Part shown: positions 1 through 8,528 of the stretch, piece after piece
How positions within the stretch are numbered: position 1 is the first letter of the stretch
Layout: each line of letters opens with the position of its first letter
NCBI GenBank assembly: GCA_019693395.1
Contig: JAAMXP010000824.1
Location: forward strand, 1 to 13,079
Direction of reading: 5' to 3'
Source: Ettlia oleoabundans
Lineage: Eukaryota; Chlorophyta; Chlorophyceae; Chlamydomonadales
Length of the DNA: 13,079 nucleotides
Program-made: the position numbers and the translations under genes
Notes under the pieces: generated by a model
Databases searched by the model: none
The model's input: only the letters and a program-made list of their open reading frames with translations
What the model was told of the DNA's origin: nothing

Positions 1-136
1 CCCAACACACACACACCACCACCACCACACACACACACACACCCCACCACCACCACACCCCTCTCCGCTACACACACCATCCGCAAAATAACACAACAAC
101 ACACAAGCCCTTCTAAAACACCGCCACCATTCCCAC
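1..136 (-). other. Left-edge EDC4 intron with CA/CCA simple repeat
   Basis: The donor CAG|GTGGGA at 137/136 opens an intron on the minus strand that continues out of the window. Bases 1 to about 58 are almost entirely CA and CCA units; the rest is A/C-rich. Confidence 0.7.
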
Positions 137-3100
137 CTGCACATGCTCCTGCAGGCCCTCCGCCAGCGCCGTGTTCATCTGCTGGAACATGTTCTGGGTG
201 GCTGCCTCAAATGCAGGTACAATCTGCTTGGTGAAGGCGGTACGGAAGGCATCCTGCAGCGGCTTGCCCAGCCCCGCTGCCACGGCAGGGGCCAGGGACT
301 TGTCCAGCCCCGCAGACTTGAGAGAGGCGGAGAGCTCCTGCAAGTCAAGAAAGAAAGTTGGGGGAGAAAGTGTGTGGTGCGGGGTACAAGCTACAGAGGT
401 ACAGGTAAAACCTGTGGTGCGTGTGTGCATGTGCATGTGCATATGCGTGTGCATGTGGGTGGGATGGGGCGGGGGAGGGGATTGTGTGGGTGTGAAGGGA
501 TGGGGGCAGCAGGGAGCACCAAACCTCTCGCTCAAGGTACCCATCAGGCGTATTGGAGCAGTCCAACCCGCCATCACCCTCCCACCAGCCGTACACCCGA
601 CTTCAACCACTTGAAAGAACTGCCTAACAAACACACACACACACACACACACACACCCAGCTCCCCCACACCCTATCCACCTTGGGCAAAGAGGCAGCCA
701 GCGCCTGCTGCACCACGGGCGCCACCGCCGCCGCCACCCCCTCCGCCATTCCAGCCACCTCACCCCGCACCGCCTCTGCCAGCTTGGCGGGCAGGTCGCG
801 GTTGAGTGTGGCGGATATGGCAGTGAGCAGGCGCTCGATGGACGCGCGCTCCTCCCCTAGAACAGCTGCACGCTCAGCCTCAATCTGCAGAAAAGCGGAA
901 GGCAGGTATGGGGCGTGGGGGGTCGCAGAAAGTGAAGGACGGGGTGCTACCGGCTATGCACACATTTTTTCCCACCCACCCACCCACCCACCCACTCCCA
1001 TTTCCTTCTCAATCAGCCACCACTCCCAATCGCGCACCCTGCCTCACCAGCCGCTTCTGCGCCTGGCCCTCCACAAACCGCACACCACACGCTATTTCTG
1101 CATCTTTAAACTAGCCACCACGGAAAGCAACACATACCGTGTGACCGCCGTGTGACCGTATAGCACATACTCAGCTGCCCGCACACCAGAGACCCACACG
1201 CCCGTAAACCAACACAACGCACCCACCCACCCACCACCCACCTGCTGCTTCTGCGCCTCCAGCGCCGCCGCCAGCAGCTGCGCGCTGGCCTGCTGCTGCG
1301 CCACCGCGTGAGCACCCAGCTCGGACCGTACCGCCTTCAACAGCTCGCGGTACATCAGCGACACGTGCCCCACAAACTTCTTGTGCACACCGCCCATCTG
1401 CTCAGCCACGGCGGCCGCCACACCGGCACTGGCGGCATCACCATCCTGTGACTGTGCGGCGGCGGCAGTGGGGGCTGCGGCTGCCGGCGCCGTTGCCTCT
1501 TCCTCTCCTGCCGCTGCTGCTGAAGTCGTGTCCTCTGAGGGCGCCAGTTCTGGTGCAACTGCCGCAACGGCAGATGCGGAGGCGGGGCGCTGCAGCACGC
1601 GCCGGGGCTGCGGCGGCGACGGCGTCGGCGACGGCCCGCCCCGCTGGCTGCTGCTGGCCTCAATTGCAACAGAAGCTGAAGCGCTGCTGCCAGCCGACTG
1701 CAGCAGCTCCGAAGGGGTGAGCAGCCGTGGCTGCGGTGGCGGTGCTGCTGCGGCGGAGGCAGCGGCTGCAGCTGCAGCATCTGCACCTGCTTCGTCTGCT
1801 GCACGCTGCTGCTCCGTGGGGGTGGGTGGGGGGCTGGGGCACACATCTGGTGTAACCTCTCCAGACGCCTCCTGCATGCGACGACCCACAAACACACTAT
1901 GGCACCGTTAGGGCATTGCAACAGGCAGAATGGCATGAATCAAGCATAGCACCCAGCCATTGCTTATTAGCACGGCACCAACCATGCTAGTTGCAAAATG
2001 CCCAGGCAATCAAACAAAAACTATGTTTCACAAGAACAGCAGAGGCGGGCTGCGAGAGCATTGTGACACCGAATCAGGGAGCCCAACACATAGTGGTATA
2101 GCAGCAGGCAGGTAATCAGTCGTCAGCATGCGTCAGCAAACGCGGCACAGCGGGGCAGAGAGGACTGAGGTGAGACAGAATGGAGCAAGGGATGCGCATC
2201 CCAGGTAGGTAGGAAGGCAGGTATAACTGGAAGGCGAAGGCGAGAGCAACAAGTCAGCAGGCAGGCGGGCAGGCAGGCAGGGGACCAAAAGCAGTGCCAT
2301 GCAGCTTAGTTCCTTGCCTGCGGCCGAGGCAGCTCCGGATCCTCTCTGGTGTGAGCTGCCGGCGGCGGGAGGCTGGAGAGGCAGGGCACCAAACCCTCAA
2401 TGCTGGGCTCCGGCATCGGGGGTGGCGGTGCAGCCTCAGCCTCGGCCCCTGTCGATGCTCCTGCCGCCGCTTCCTCTTGCCCCCCTGCTGTAGCTGTTGC
2501 GCCGGCGTTCCCCTCACTCGCTGCAGCTACCGACTCTGGTGGGTGCTGAGCAGCAGTCACCGCGCCGGCGGCGCGATTACCGACGCTGCGGCCGCCGCCG
2601 GCCAATGCTTCTGAGGGCATGGGCACGGCTGCGGAGGGCTGTGGCTGGATGCCTAAGCGGGCCATGCCTCGAGCATGCTGCTCCCACTGGCTGCTGCGCT
2701 GCCTGGCCTCATGATCCTCCTCCTTCTCAGCCCCCTCTGCATGCCAGGGACACGTATGGCAGAAATGAGCGACCCGTAATTTCAAGCAGGGTAGAGCCGG
2801 GCCTACTCTTCCCTCACAACACTCGGAAAGCATAGGGATGCAAGCAAATAAGTATGGAGGCTAGAGCGTTCATCTGTGTTGAAAAACACAACAGGGTTGC
2901 AGCCTCCCTCGCTTAATCGCCCCCCAGCAGACACAGGAGCACAGTGGGATGTCGGGCAGGTGCACTCAGGACATGCAGATTGCATTGGAAATGCCTGCCT
3001 CCAGTGGCCTTCCTCACCACCCCATCAACAAACCACTACCCCAGCCCGCCCAGCATAGGCCAGCCAACGACGCAACCCCCATCAACCACATGCCAGCCGG

Positions 3101-5843
3101 CCAGCCCTGCAGCAACCAAGGTGGGAGCCCTGTGCACGCACCTGGTGCGGCCTGCTGTGCCTCGTAGCACAGGGCGGGGTCCAGGTTGTACTGCTGTACC
3201 GCCGTGGTTTGGACGCAGCTCAGCTCCACCACAGGGCCCTCGCCTTGGTCTTCTCCAGCGGGGTTGAGCTGGGCAGTGAAAGAAAGGATGGGCACCGCCA
3301 CCCCGAAGCGAGCAACGTAGTCAAAACGCAAGACAGAGCCCTCGCCTGCGGGCAAGGCTGGCGTGGATGGCTGTGATGGTGGTGTGCTAGTGGGTGTGTT
3401 GGGGAGAGAAGCCGGACAAGATTGCATATCAGAGGCCTCGCCTGCGGGCAAGGCTGGCGTGGATGGCTGTGATGGTGGTGTGCTAGTGGGTGTGTTGGGG
3501 AGAGAAGCCGGACAAGATTGCATGTGTAAGGAACGTGAGTTTGCCAACCACTACCAGACTCGCACACAGTGCAGTCAACGTCCCAACTTTCAAGGGCCCC
3601 AGCCTGCCACCTGCCAGTCCACCTGAGTAATGCACCGTGTAGACCGCTTTGCGCGCTGTGTCTGCTACAACCACCAGCTGCTGAGCTGGCACTGCCTCCA
3701 CCTGATTGAAAAACTCCTGCTGTCCATTCTTGCCCTGGAAATGAAGCTCCTGAAGCAGCTGCCAGCTGCCACCCGGGCTGGTGCTGTGCCACAGCTGCAG
3801 CGCTGCGTTGTTGTGGTTGCCGCTCAGCAGCACCCAGCCGGCACCTGGCGCGCACGGCAGCCAGCTAATCGACCCTAAGGCGGCATCGCTAGGGCCGCTA
3901 CTGCTACCGCCAGGCGCGGATACCGGCACTGTAGCGCTCTGCGCCGCAACAAGCATGGGCCCGTCTCCAGGACCGGCTGGTGCGGAAGACTGTAACCGCC
4001 ACACGCGCACCGTGCCCGCCGCGCCGCCGGCAGCCAGCAGCTGCCCATCGGGCGAGAAGGCCAGGCACGTGACTTCCTCACCGCTCCACTGAGGCAGAAC
4101 CTTCACGCCTGCAGTAGCAATCGGTTGCAAACGGAGAGCAGCAGGCAGCAGGCAAGGTGGACGGAAAGGTGGTACACACTATGAGGCAGAGGGGTTCAGC
4201 GAGATAGGAATCTCACCCATGCAGCTACAGGCATACCCGATGCTCAAAAGAAGGCATGGCGCAACCCCAAGCAGCCAATGTTTCTCCTTCCATTCCCTTC
4301 TTCTGTTCCAGTGGCATTGGTCCTTAGAATCCATTCTGTTTACACACTCGGCCCCGCGCCAACTCAGTTAATCTGCCAACACGTTCCCAAACAGCCTTCC
4401 AGCTCAGCACCCACCTGGCGTGGCATCGCCATCCAACTTGACTTCCAACTGCTCAGGGCCGGCCCCCGGAGCGGGCACGGACAGCAGCAGCACCCTGCCG
4501 CCCACCCCCGTCGCCAGCACTCGCCCGCTGGGCGCATGCCACGAGAGCAGGACCTCGCTGGCCGGGCCTGCAGGCAATGTGGTTTTAACGGATGGGCAGC
4601 AGTCTGGTTGCTCAGTGTTAAAAGGAAAGGAATCATGGTGTACTGCGGGAGAAGGAAAGGGTGTGGTGCAGCTGGCGAAACGAGAAAGTTTTGTGCGAAA
4701 TCTTCAAGACCCCTCCCCACCCTTCAACACCCACACACCCATACCACCCCAACTCCTGCGCACCTGCCGCCGACAGGAACCTGGCACGCAGCTGCTGGCT
4801 GTCCCGTACGGCAGCTGCATCCTCATCCAGGTGTAGATGCCACACAAACAGCTGACCGTCCTGGCCGCCACTGGCAACCACCGCCTCGCTGGCAGGCGCT
4901 GCTAGCTCAGCACCAACACCACTGCTGTGGGCGCTGGCGCCGTTTGCCTCCAACGTTGGCAAGGGGCAGAACTGCAGGTCGGTGAGAGGCTTGCTGTGTC
5001 CTTTGAGGAGGGCTCGTACCGCGCTGTGCCTGCTCAGCACGCGTATGTGGCCCTGCTTCAGTCCGTAACAGATGTAGCCTGGGCTCACGGCAATCTGCCG
5101 CCAGTGGTGCAGCGCATAATCTGTGTTGATGAGGGTCACGGGTGTCACCTGCGGGCACAGGAGGTTGGCGGCATTTACGCATCCGGTGTGCCAGGAACGG
5201 GCGTGTGAAGCAGGGTGTGCTTGAATCAGGGCGTGCGTGAATGAGGGAGAGGTGATTATAAGCGTTCTCAATGTTGCATTAGCAGGTCCGAATTGAGCTG
5301 TGCGCCAAACTTTAATGACAGTGCAAGCGATGTGGTGGAGATGCACAGGCAGCCAACCGAACTCAGGGCTTTGGTGCCGAAGGGGCGCAGGCAAGTCACA
5401 ACCTGGCAGCTTCTCCCATCAAGCTGCTACAGCCACAGAATCTGTGTCGTAAGACAAAATAATTCAAGACATTGAAAGTACCGGCAAGGTAGTGCCAGCA
5501 GTGTTGGGAAGGCGACAGACAGCATGAGGAGGGCACCCACCGGCAGCTGCGGCTGGGCCTCCCCTGGAGCGTGCACATCCACATCGTACGTGAAGCTGGG
5601 GCCTGGCGGGATGTGTCGACCCTGTGCCTGTGACCTGGAGACTTCTGACACTGTTCCCGTTGCCACAGCGTGCTCCAGGGCGTGAACAGCAGAGCTTCGC
5701 GCCTCAAACTTGCTGACGCCGCCAACGCCGCCGCCACCACCCGCTGTGGATGGGTGCGCTGTGGCCGCCACGCCAACCTGCGGCGCCTCAGGCTCACTGC
5801 GCTTGCGCAGGAGGGCCAAAAGGCCCGCGCCTGGCACCGCCAT
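137..5843 (-). CDS. EDC4: VARICOSE/EDC4-like mRNA decapping scaffold, 3' end beyond window
   Basis: This is the scaffold (EDC4/Ge-1; VARICOSE in plants) that brings DCP2 and DCP1 together for mRNA decapping in cytoplasmic P-bodies. Proposed minus-strand exons: 5843-5541, 5148-4764, 4567-4415, 4108-3623, 3345-3142, 2736-2318, 1871-1242, 1110-1048, 884-681, 337-137. All junction phases agree and give about 1,016 residues; plant homologues have about 1,350. Family motifs include GLLALLRK near residue 7, YDVDVHAPGEAQPQL (86-100), RQIAVSPGYICYGLK (118-132), LLKGHS, GGQDGQLFVWHL, SPDGQLLAAGG, and AVPILSF followed by AVQQYNLDPALC, which closely follow plant VARICOSE. A low-complexity linker then leads to a helical C-terminal part with AFEAATQNMFQQMN. 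The start at 5843 is favoured because the spliced leader has an upstream stop in frame. The 63-nt exon and the GC donor at 2317 are the least certain parts. The gene continues past base 1. Confidence 0.92.
417..457. repeat. Alternating purine-pyrimidine TG/CA tract
   Basis: About 40 bp of nearly unbroken alternating purine and pyrimidine (GTGTGCATGTGCATGTGC and on), including GCATGTGC repeats, inside an EDC4 intron. Such tracts can adopt Z-DNA; this is a known property of the sequence type, not shown here. Confidence 0.85.
631..656. repeat. (AC)13 microsatellite
   Basis: Thirteen uninterrupted AC units in the plus strand, inside an EDC4 intron about 25 nt from its donor. Confidence 0.95.
971..999 (-). 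repeat. (CCCA)n; G-quadruplex motif on the EDC4 sense strand
   Basis: Six CCCA units then CTCCC on the plus strand give repeated GGGT tracts on the minus (transcribed-sense) strand, satisfying the four-G3-tract quadruplex pattern with one-nucleotide loops. It lies inside an EDC4 intron (885-1047). Confidence 0.85.
1221..1243 (-). repeat. G-tract repeat over an EDC4 splice donor
   Basis: Read on the minus strand, the donor CAG|GTGGGT is followed directly by GGTGGGTGGGTGGG. Four G3 tracts with short loops start within the donor hexamer, so a quadruplex in the pre-mRNA would cover the 5' splice site. Confidence 0.8.
1872..2317 (-). other. EDC4 intron, probable GC-AG type
   Basis: In minus-strand reading this 446-nt interval starts CCGCAG|GCAAGG and ends GCATGCAG. 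Phase 0 on both sides joins PELPRPQ to EASGEVTP. A TAA follows shortly after the donor, so the exon must end before 2306. GT alternatives such as TTG|GTGCCC are weak. The interval holds a (GGCA)n-like run at 2255-2283, GGTAGGTAGG at 2204-2213 and AT-richer DNA around 1960-2040, with no gene seen. Confidence 0.55.
2255..2283. repeat. (GCAG/GGCA)n short tandem repeat
   Basis: An imperfect run of GCAG units with one GCGG variant, inside the EDC4 intron 1872-2317. Confidence 0.8.
2737..3141 (-). other. EDC4 intron between WD40 region and linker
   Basis: This 405-nt intron has donor CCAG|GTGCGT (3141-3140) and acceptor GGCATGCAG (2737). It interrupts a codon: G plus AG makes the Glu joining QQAAP to GAEKEE. 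No repeat, RNA gene or conserved reading frame is visible in it. Confidence 0.7.
3334..3523 (-). repeat. 96-bp tandem duplication spanning an EDC4 3' splice site
   Basis: Two copies, 3334-3427 and 3430-3523, lie at a period of exactly 96 bp and differ at one base over about 94 (C3339 versus G3435). Each copy contains a pyrimidine tract, the acceptor TTGCCCGCAG and the first dozen bases of the exon. Exon 5 therefore has two equivalent acceptors, giving exon starts at 3345 or 3441. Because 96 is a multiple of 3 and there is no stop between them, both give the same downstream frame; the longer form adds 32 Pro/Ser/Thr-rich residues (containing MQSCPASLPNTPTSTPP). Comparison with plant homologues favours 3345. 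Confidence 0.9.
4109..4414 (-). other. EDC4 intron within the WD40 region
   Basis: This 306-nt intron has donor CCAG|GTGGGT and acceptor TGCTACTGCAG, phase 1, joining DATP-G-VKVLPQW. The plus-strand reading frame crossing it from 4278 is accidental. Confidence 0.75.
5149..5540 (-). other. EDC4 intron 1 of the coding region
   Basis: This 392-nt intron has donor CCG|GTGGGT and acceptor GTGCCCGCAG, phase 0. It joins EAQPQLP to VTPVTL, the exact continuity seen in plant VARICOSE proteins. I see no other feature in it. Confidence 0.85.
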
Positions 5844-5848
5844 CACGC

Positions 5849-5943
5849 CTGCAGACAGAAACCGGAATACCGAACCTGTATCCACTCTACAAACGGGCCT
5901 CACAGCACCAATGAAGCAATGTCATGACTACATGACACATTAC
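5849..5943 (-). other. Probable 5'-UTR intron of EDC4
   Basis: Reading the minus strand, a donor-like GCGCAG|GTAATG has its GT at 5943-5942, and a strong acceptor (TTTCTGTCTGCAG) ends at 5849, five nucleotides before the ATG at 5843. The implied intron is 95 nt. If spliced, the leader has a TGA in the frame of the ATG just upstream of the donor, which supports 5843 as the true start rather than an internal methionine. Confidence 0.5.
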
Positions 5944-6043
5944 CTGCGCTTCAAGAGCGTCGTCTTGGCCAGTAGTCGGACAACACCGCCGATGACTGCA
6001 GGAACAGAACACTACTGCTCCTCTGCAGTGATCAGCAACGATT

Positions 6044-6145
6044 TTAAGCCTTGGATCGTGGCAGCAGGAACAGACGAGGGTTGCCGTGCTGCGTGCTGGG
6101 TTGCCCGCGTGCCCTTGATGATGCCTGGTAACGAGGAGTGGCCAT
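6044..6145 (-). other. Short upstream ORF (33 codons) in possible EDC4 leader
   Basis: On the minus strand an ATG at 6145-6143 has a favourable context (A at -3, G at +4) and opens a 33-residue reading frame starting MATPRYQASS and ending LLPRSKA at TAA (6046-6044). It lies upstream of the probable 5'-UTR intron and would be an upstream ORF if the EDC4 transcript begins above 6145. No homology is recognised; chance occurrence is quite possible. Confidence 0.25.
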
Positions 6146-6191
6146 AGTCGTTGTGATCCAAGGCGCCCCTCACTTGCTTGATAAAATCAGA

Positions 6192-6214
6192 GGGGCAGGT
6201 CAGTGAGCTGCCCC
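6192..6214 (+). other. Perfect 7-bp hairpin upstream of clathrin ATG
   Basis: GGGGCAG (6192-6198) and CTGCCCC (6208-6214) are exact reverse complements separated by 9 nt. The element sits 70 nt before the clathrin start, so it may fold in the 5' UTR. It could equally be a protein-binding site or chance in GC-rich DNA. Confidence 0.35.
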
Positions 6215-6283
6215 AGAAAAGCTCCGCTCTCAGCAGCGCTGGTGGCGATCTGCAGAGGGGTCAGCGTGCAGTAGGCAGCCAAA

Positions 6284-8528
6284 ATGGCGCAGCCTCCCAT
6301 CGGGCTCAAGGAGGTCCTCAACGTGAGTAGTGTGGCGTGGAGTGCGAAGACCCGGCTGATCAACTGTTGGTGTAAGGCGCCCGTCCTATATAATCGCAAG
6401 GAACCAAAACGTTAAATGCGTGGGCTGAGAGCAACGCACCGCGCCGCCCTCTGAGCCCACCCAGCTGCTGCCACTGGGCGCGCTGACCAGTGAGCGCCCG
6501 CCTGCCCGCTGCTCCACTTGCTACCCTCTGCCCTCCCTCGCTGCGCCCTGCAGCTCCAGAGCCTGGGGGTTCAGCAGAGTGCCATCACCTTCACCAATGT
6601 CACCATGGAGAGTGACAAGCACATCTGCGTGCGCGAGACGGGAGACCAAAGCCAGCTGGTGAGGAGGCGGGTGCTGGTGGATGGCGCTGTAACAGTGCCT
6701 GCTGCCTGTCTTGCCTTACACTCTTGAAGCCCTCACAACGCTTTCGGTTGCAGCAGCGTCACCACCCATGAACAAGCCAGCCTATCGTATCTGCCACCTC
6801 CTATTTGGGCGACTCTTTCGTAACCCTGCCCACCCCCTCATTTTCTCCCTGATTCGTCCCTTCCTTGCTTCCTTTCCTCACTGTTCCAGGTGATCATCGA
6901 CACAGCCAACCCTTCAACTCCCGAGAAGCGCCCTATCAAGGCGGACAGCGCCCTGATGAACCCTGTGTCAAAAGTGATTGCCCTCAAAGCATCGGTGCCC
7001 GGCGTGGATGGCGACAACCTGCAGATCTTCAATCTGGCCACCAAGACCAAGCTGAAGAGCGTGCAGTTCCCGCAGCCCGTGGTGTTTTGGAGGTGGATCT
7101 CCAGCAGCAAGCTGGGCCTGGTCACAGCCACCACGGTGTACCACTGGGATGTCGAGGTGGGTGTGTCGCTGGGTCGGGTGGAATGGGTTGCATGCATGCA
7201 TGAGTGGGTGAGCGGGTGGGTAGTGGGTGCAGCGCATGGCCGGGTGGCTGATCGAGTGGGTGCATGTAGCCGTGCGTGCTCGACCCCAAGATGGTTTTGG
7301 CTGCCGTGTGTTGGGCTGGGAAGTGCAATTTATCTTACTGAGTATTGAAGCAGTTGTGGGGTGCTTTCCAGTCATGCAAGCTGTTGGCTGGCTAACTGGC
7401 TGGCTGGCGGCCCTGCAACTCGCGATCTTGCTGCGATCACTTTGATGGGTCAGGGGAAGGTGGTGCAATAGCACAGGGGGCTGCATCTTGGAAGCAGTCT
7501 CCTGGTTCCTGCTGCTACTGCAACCCAGCCTCTGATACAGCACCCTTCCCCAGCCACGGACCACCCTTCTCATCACATGTGCTAGCTACAAAGCCCCCTT
7601 TTTATTACTCCATCAGTGCAAACACGCAAACAACCACCCTATTTCTGCAGGCCGCTTCTGGCGATCCTGTCAAAGTGTTCGACCGGGCAGCCAACCTTGA
7701 ACAGACTCAGATCATCAGCTACCGCGTAGACCCCACGGAAAAGTGGTGCGTGCTTGTGGGCATTGCCCCCGGTGCCCCTGAGCGCCCGCAGCTGGTCAAG
7801 GGCTTCATGCAGCTGTACAGCGTGGAGCAGTCACGCAGCCAGGCATTGGAAGCTCACGCCGCAGCATTCACCACGCTTGCACTGGGGGGCAAGCCGGCGG
7901 CCCCTGTCATTGCCTTCGCGCAAAAGACGGTGACTCCTGGCGGCAGCGGCGCCGTGGTGTCCAAGCTGCATGTCATTGAGCTGGGCCTGCCAGGGCAGAC
8001 GAGCCTGAAGAAGAGCGCGGAGCTGTTCTTTCCTCCAGAGTTTGCCGACGACTTCCCGGTGTCCATGCAGATCAGGTGGGGGCAGGTTGATCTGGTGCTG
8101 TAGCAGCGTCAGCGTTCTGGCATGCTGCGGCATATCGGGTTGCTTATCGACCACCTGTGCGTTGCATGGGCAGGCTGCTGGTGATTGCTGGATGAAAATT
8201 GATAGCAATGCTGCTGCTTGGTTGTGGTTCATGCAGTAAACTGCCCCCTGCACGGGGAGTTGGGCAAACACAACATGGTTCTCACAGTTGCCCACGCAGT
8301 TGAGGCCCCTCCTTGCCACCTGCCTCCCCCCATCTGTCACCCTTCCCTATCCACTCCTTGCGCTCGCAGTGACAAGTACGGCTTGGTCTATGTGATCACC
8401 AAGCTTGGTCTGCTGTTTGTGTACGACCTGGAGACAGCCACAGCTGTGTACCGCACACGCATCTCGGCTGACCCCATTTTCCTGGCAGCACCCGCACCCG
8501 ATCTGGGAGGCTTCAGCGCCGTTAACAG
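6284..8528 (+). other. CHC: Clathrin terminal-domain beta-propeller (exons 1-5)
   Basis: Exons 1-5 encode residues 1 to about 332, the seven-bladed propeller that recruits adaptors carrying clathrin-box motifs. In the groove between blades 1 and 2, the segment [14 protein letters not shown] places Q93, K100 and K102 where human Q89, K96 and K98 contact the clathrin-box peptide, so adaptor binding is probably preserved (inference by remembered alignment). The first coding exon is only 39 nt (13 codons). Confidence 0.9.

Larger units (their letters stand above)
338..680 (-). other. EDC4 intron rich in CA/TG repeats
   Basis: This 343-nt intron lies between helical-domain exons (AAG|GTGGAT donor, GACTTGCAG acceptor). 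It holds (AC)13 at 631-656, an alternating TG/CA stretch at 417-457, and G-rich plus-strand runs around 460-500. Long reading frames across it on both strands are repeat-driven and have no family features. Confidence 0.75.
137..1110 (-). other. EDC4: EDC4 C-terminal helical domain (exons 8-10, incomplete)
   Basis: Exons 1110-1048, 884-681 and 337-137 encode about 156 residues of the Ge-1/VARICOSE C-terminal region. Recognisable features are ERASIERLLTAISATLNRDLP, the alternating VAPVVQQALAASL stretch, KPLQDAFRTAF, and IVPAFEAATQNMFQQMNTAL followed by GLQEHVQ at the exon end. In the family this domain oligomerises and directs the protein to P-bodies. The exon ends at a CAG|GTGGGA donor at 137/136, so the remaining C-terminus lies left of the window. 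Confidence 0.85.
1242..2736 (-). other. EDC4: EDC4 Ala/Pro/Ser-rich linker (exons 6-7)
   Basis: Exons 2736-2318 and 1871-1242 encode about residues 511-860. They are dominated by Ala, Pro, Ser, Gln and Glu with long alanine runs, as expected of the disordered linker between the WD40 and helical domains. The acidic/charged start (GAEKEEDHEARQR) joins in phase to the preceding exon through a split GAG codon. The last ~45 residues, from about MGGVHKKFVGHVSLMYREL, look helical and begin the conserved C-terminal part. No domain homology fixes the boundary at 2318/1871; it rests on phase and splice consensus. Confidence 0.7.
3142..5843 (-). other. EDC4: EDC4 N-terminal WD40 region (exons 1-5)
   Basis: Exons 1-5 encode roughly residues 1-510. 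The first ~80 residues are variable and Gly/Ala-rich (a GGGGGVGGV run); then come beta-propeller strands with WD-like endings (GGQDGQLFVWHL in 5148-4764, EVLLSWHAPSGRVLATG in 4567-4415, SPDGQLLAAGGAAGTVRVW in 4108-3623). The exon at 3345-3142 carries LRFDYVARFGVAVPILSF and the AVQQYNLD segment that closes this region in plant homologues. In the known family this propeller binds partners of the decapping machinery; that role is inferred from homology. Confidence 0.88.
5844..6283. promoter_or_regulatory. Divergent promoter and 5'-leader region between EDC4 and CHC
   Basis: The 440 bp between the two start codons carry no convincing protein gene and must hold both 5' leaders and the promoters. 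On the plus strand a TATA-like GATAAAAT lies at 6180-6187, about 100 nt before the clathrin ATG. A CCAAT pentamer (CACCAATG) lies at about 5907-5914. On the minus side there is a likely 5'-UTR intron and a short upstream ORF (listed separately). Which TATA- or CCAAT-like elements are used cannot be told from sequence alone. Confidence 0.6.

Noticed and set aside
1..60. Telomere-like or CRISPR-like array at the left edge
   Set aside because: The units are simple CA/CCA dinucleotide-type repeats with no spacers and no TTTAGGG/TTTTAGGG telomere unit.
143..805. Plus-strand frames across the left edge rich in His, Thr and Pro
   Set aside because: They are opposite the conserved EDC4 helical-domain exons and are driven by CA/TG repeats.
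1381..1911. Plus-strand Ala-rich 176-codon frame
   Set aside because: It is the complement of the EDC4 Ala/Pro linker; the minus-strand frame joins in phase with conserved exons on the downstream side.
2294..2614. Plus-strand Cys/Ser-rich frame
   Set aside because: It is antisense to the EDC4 linker exon 2736-2318 and has no recognisable motif.
6387..6393. TATATAA resembling a TATA box
   Set aside because: It lies inside clathrin intron 1, downstream of the start codon, and no gene start follows it on either strand.
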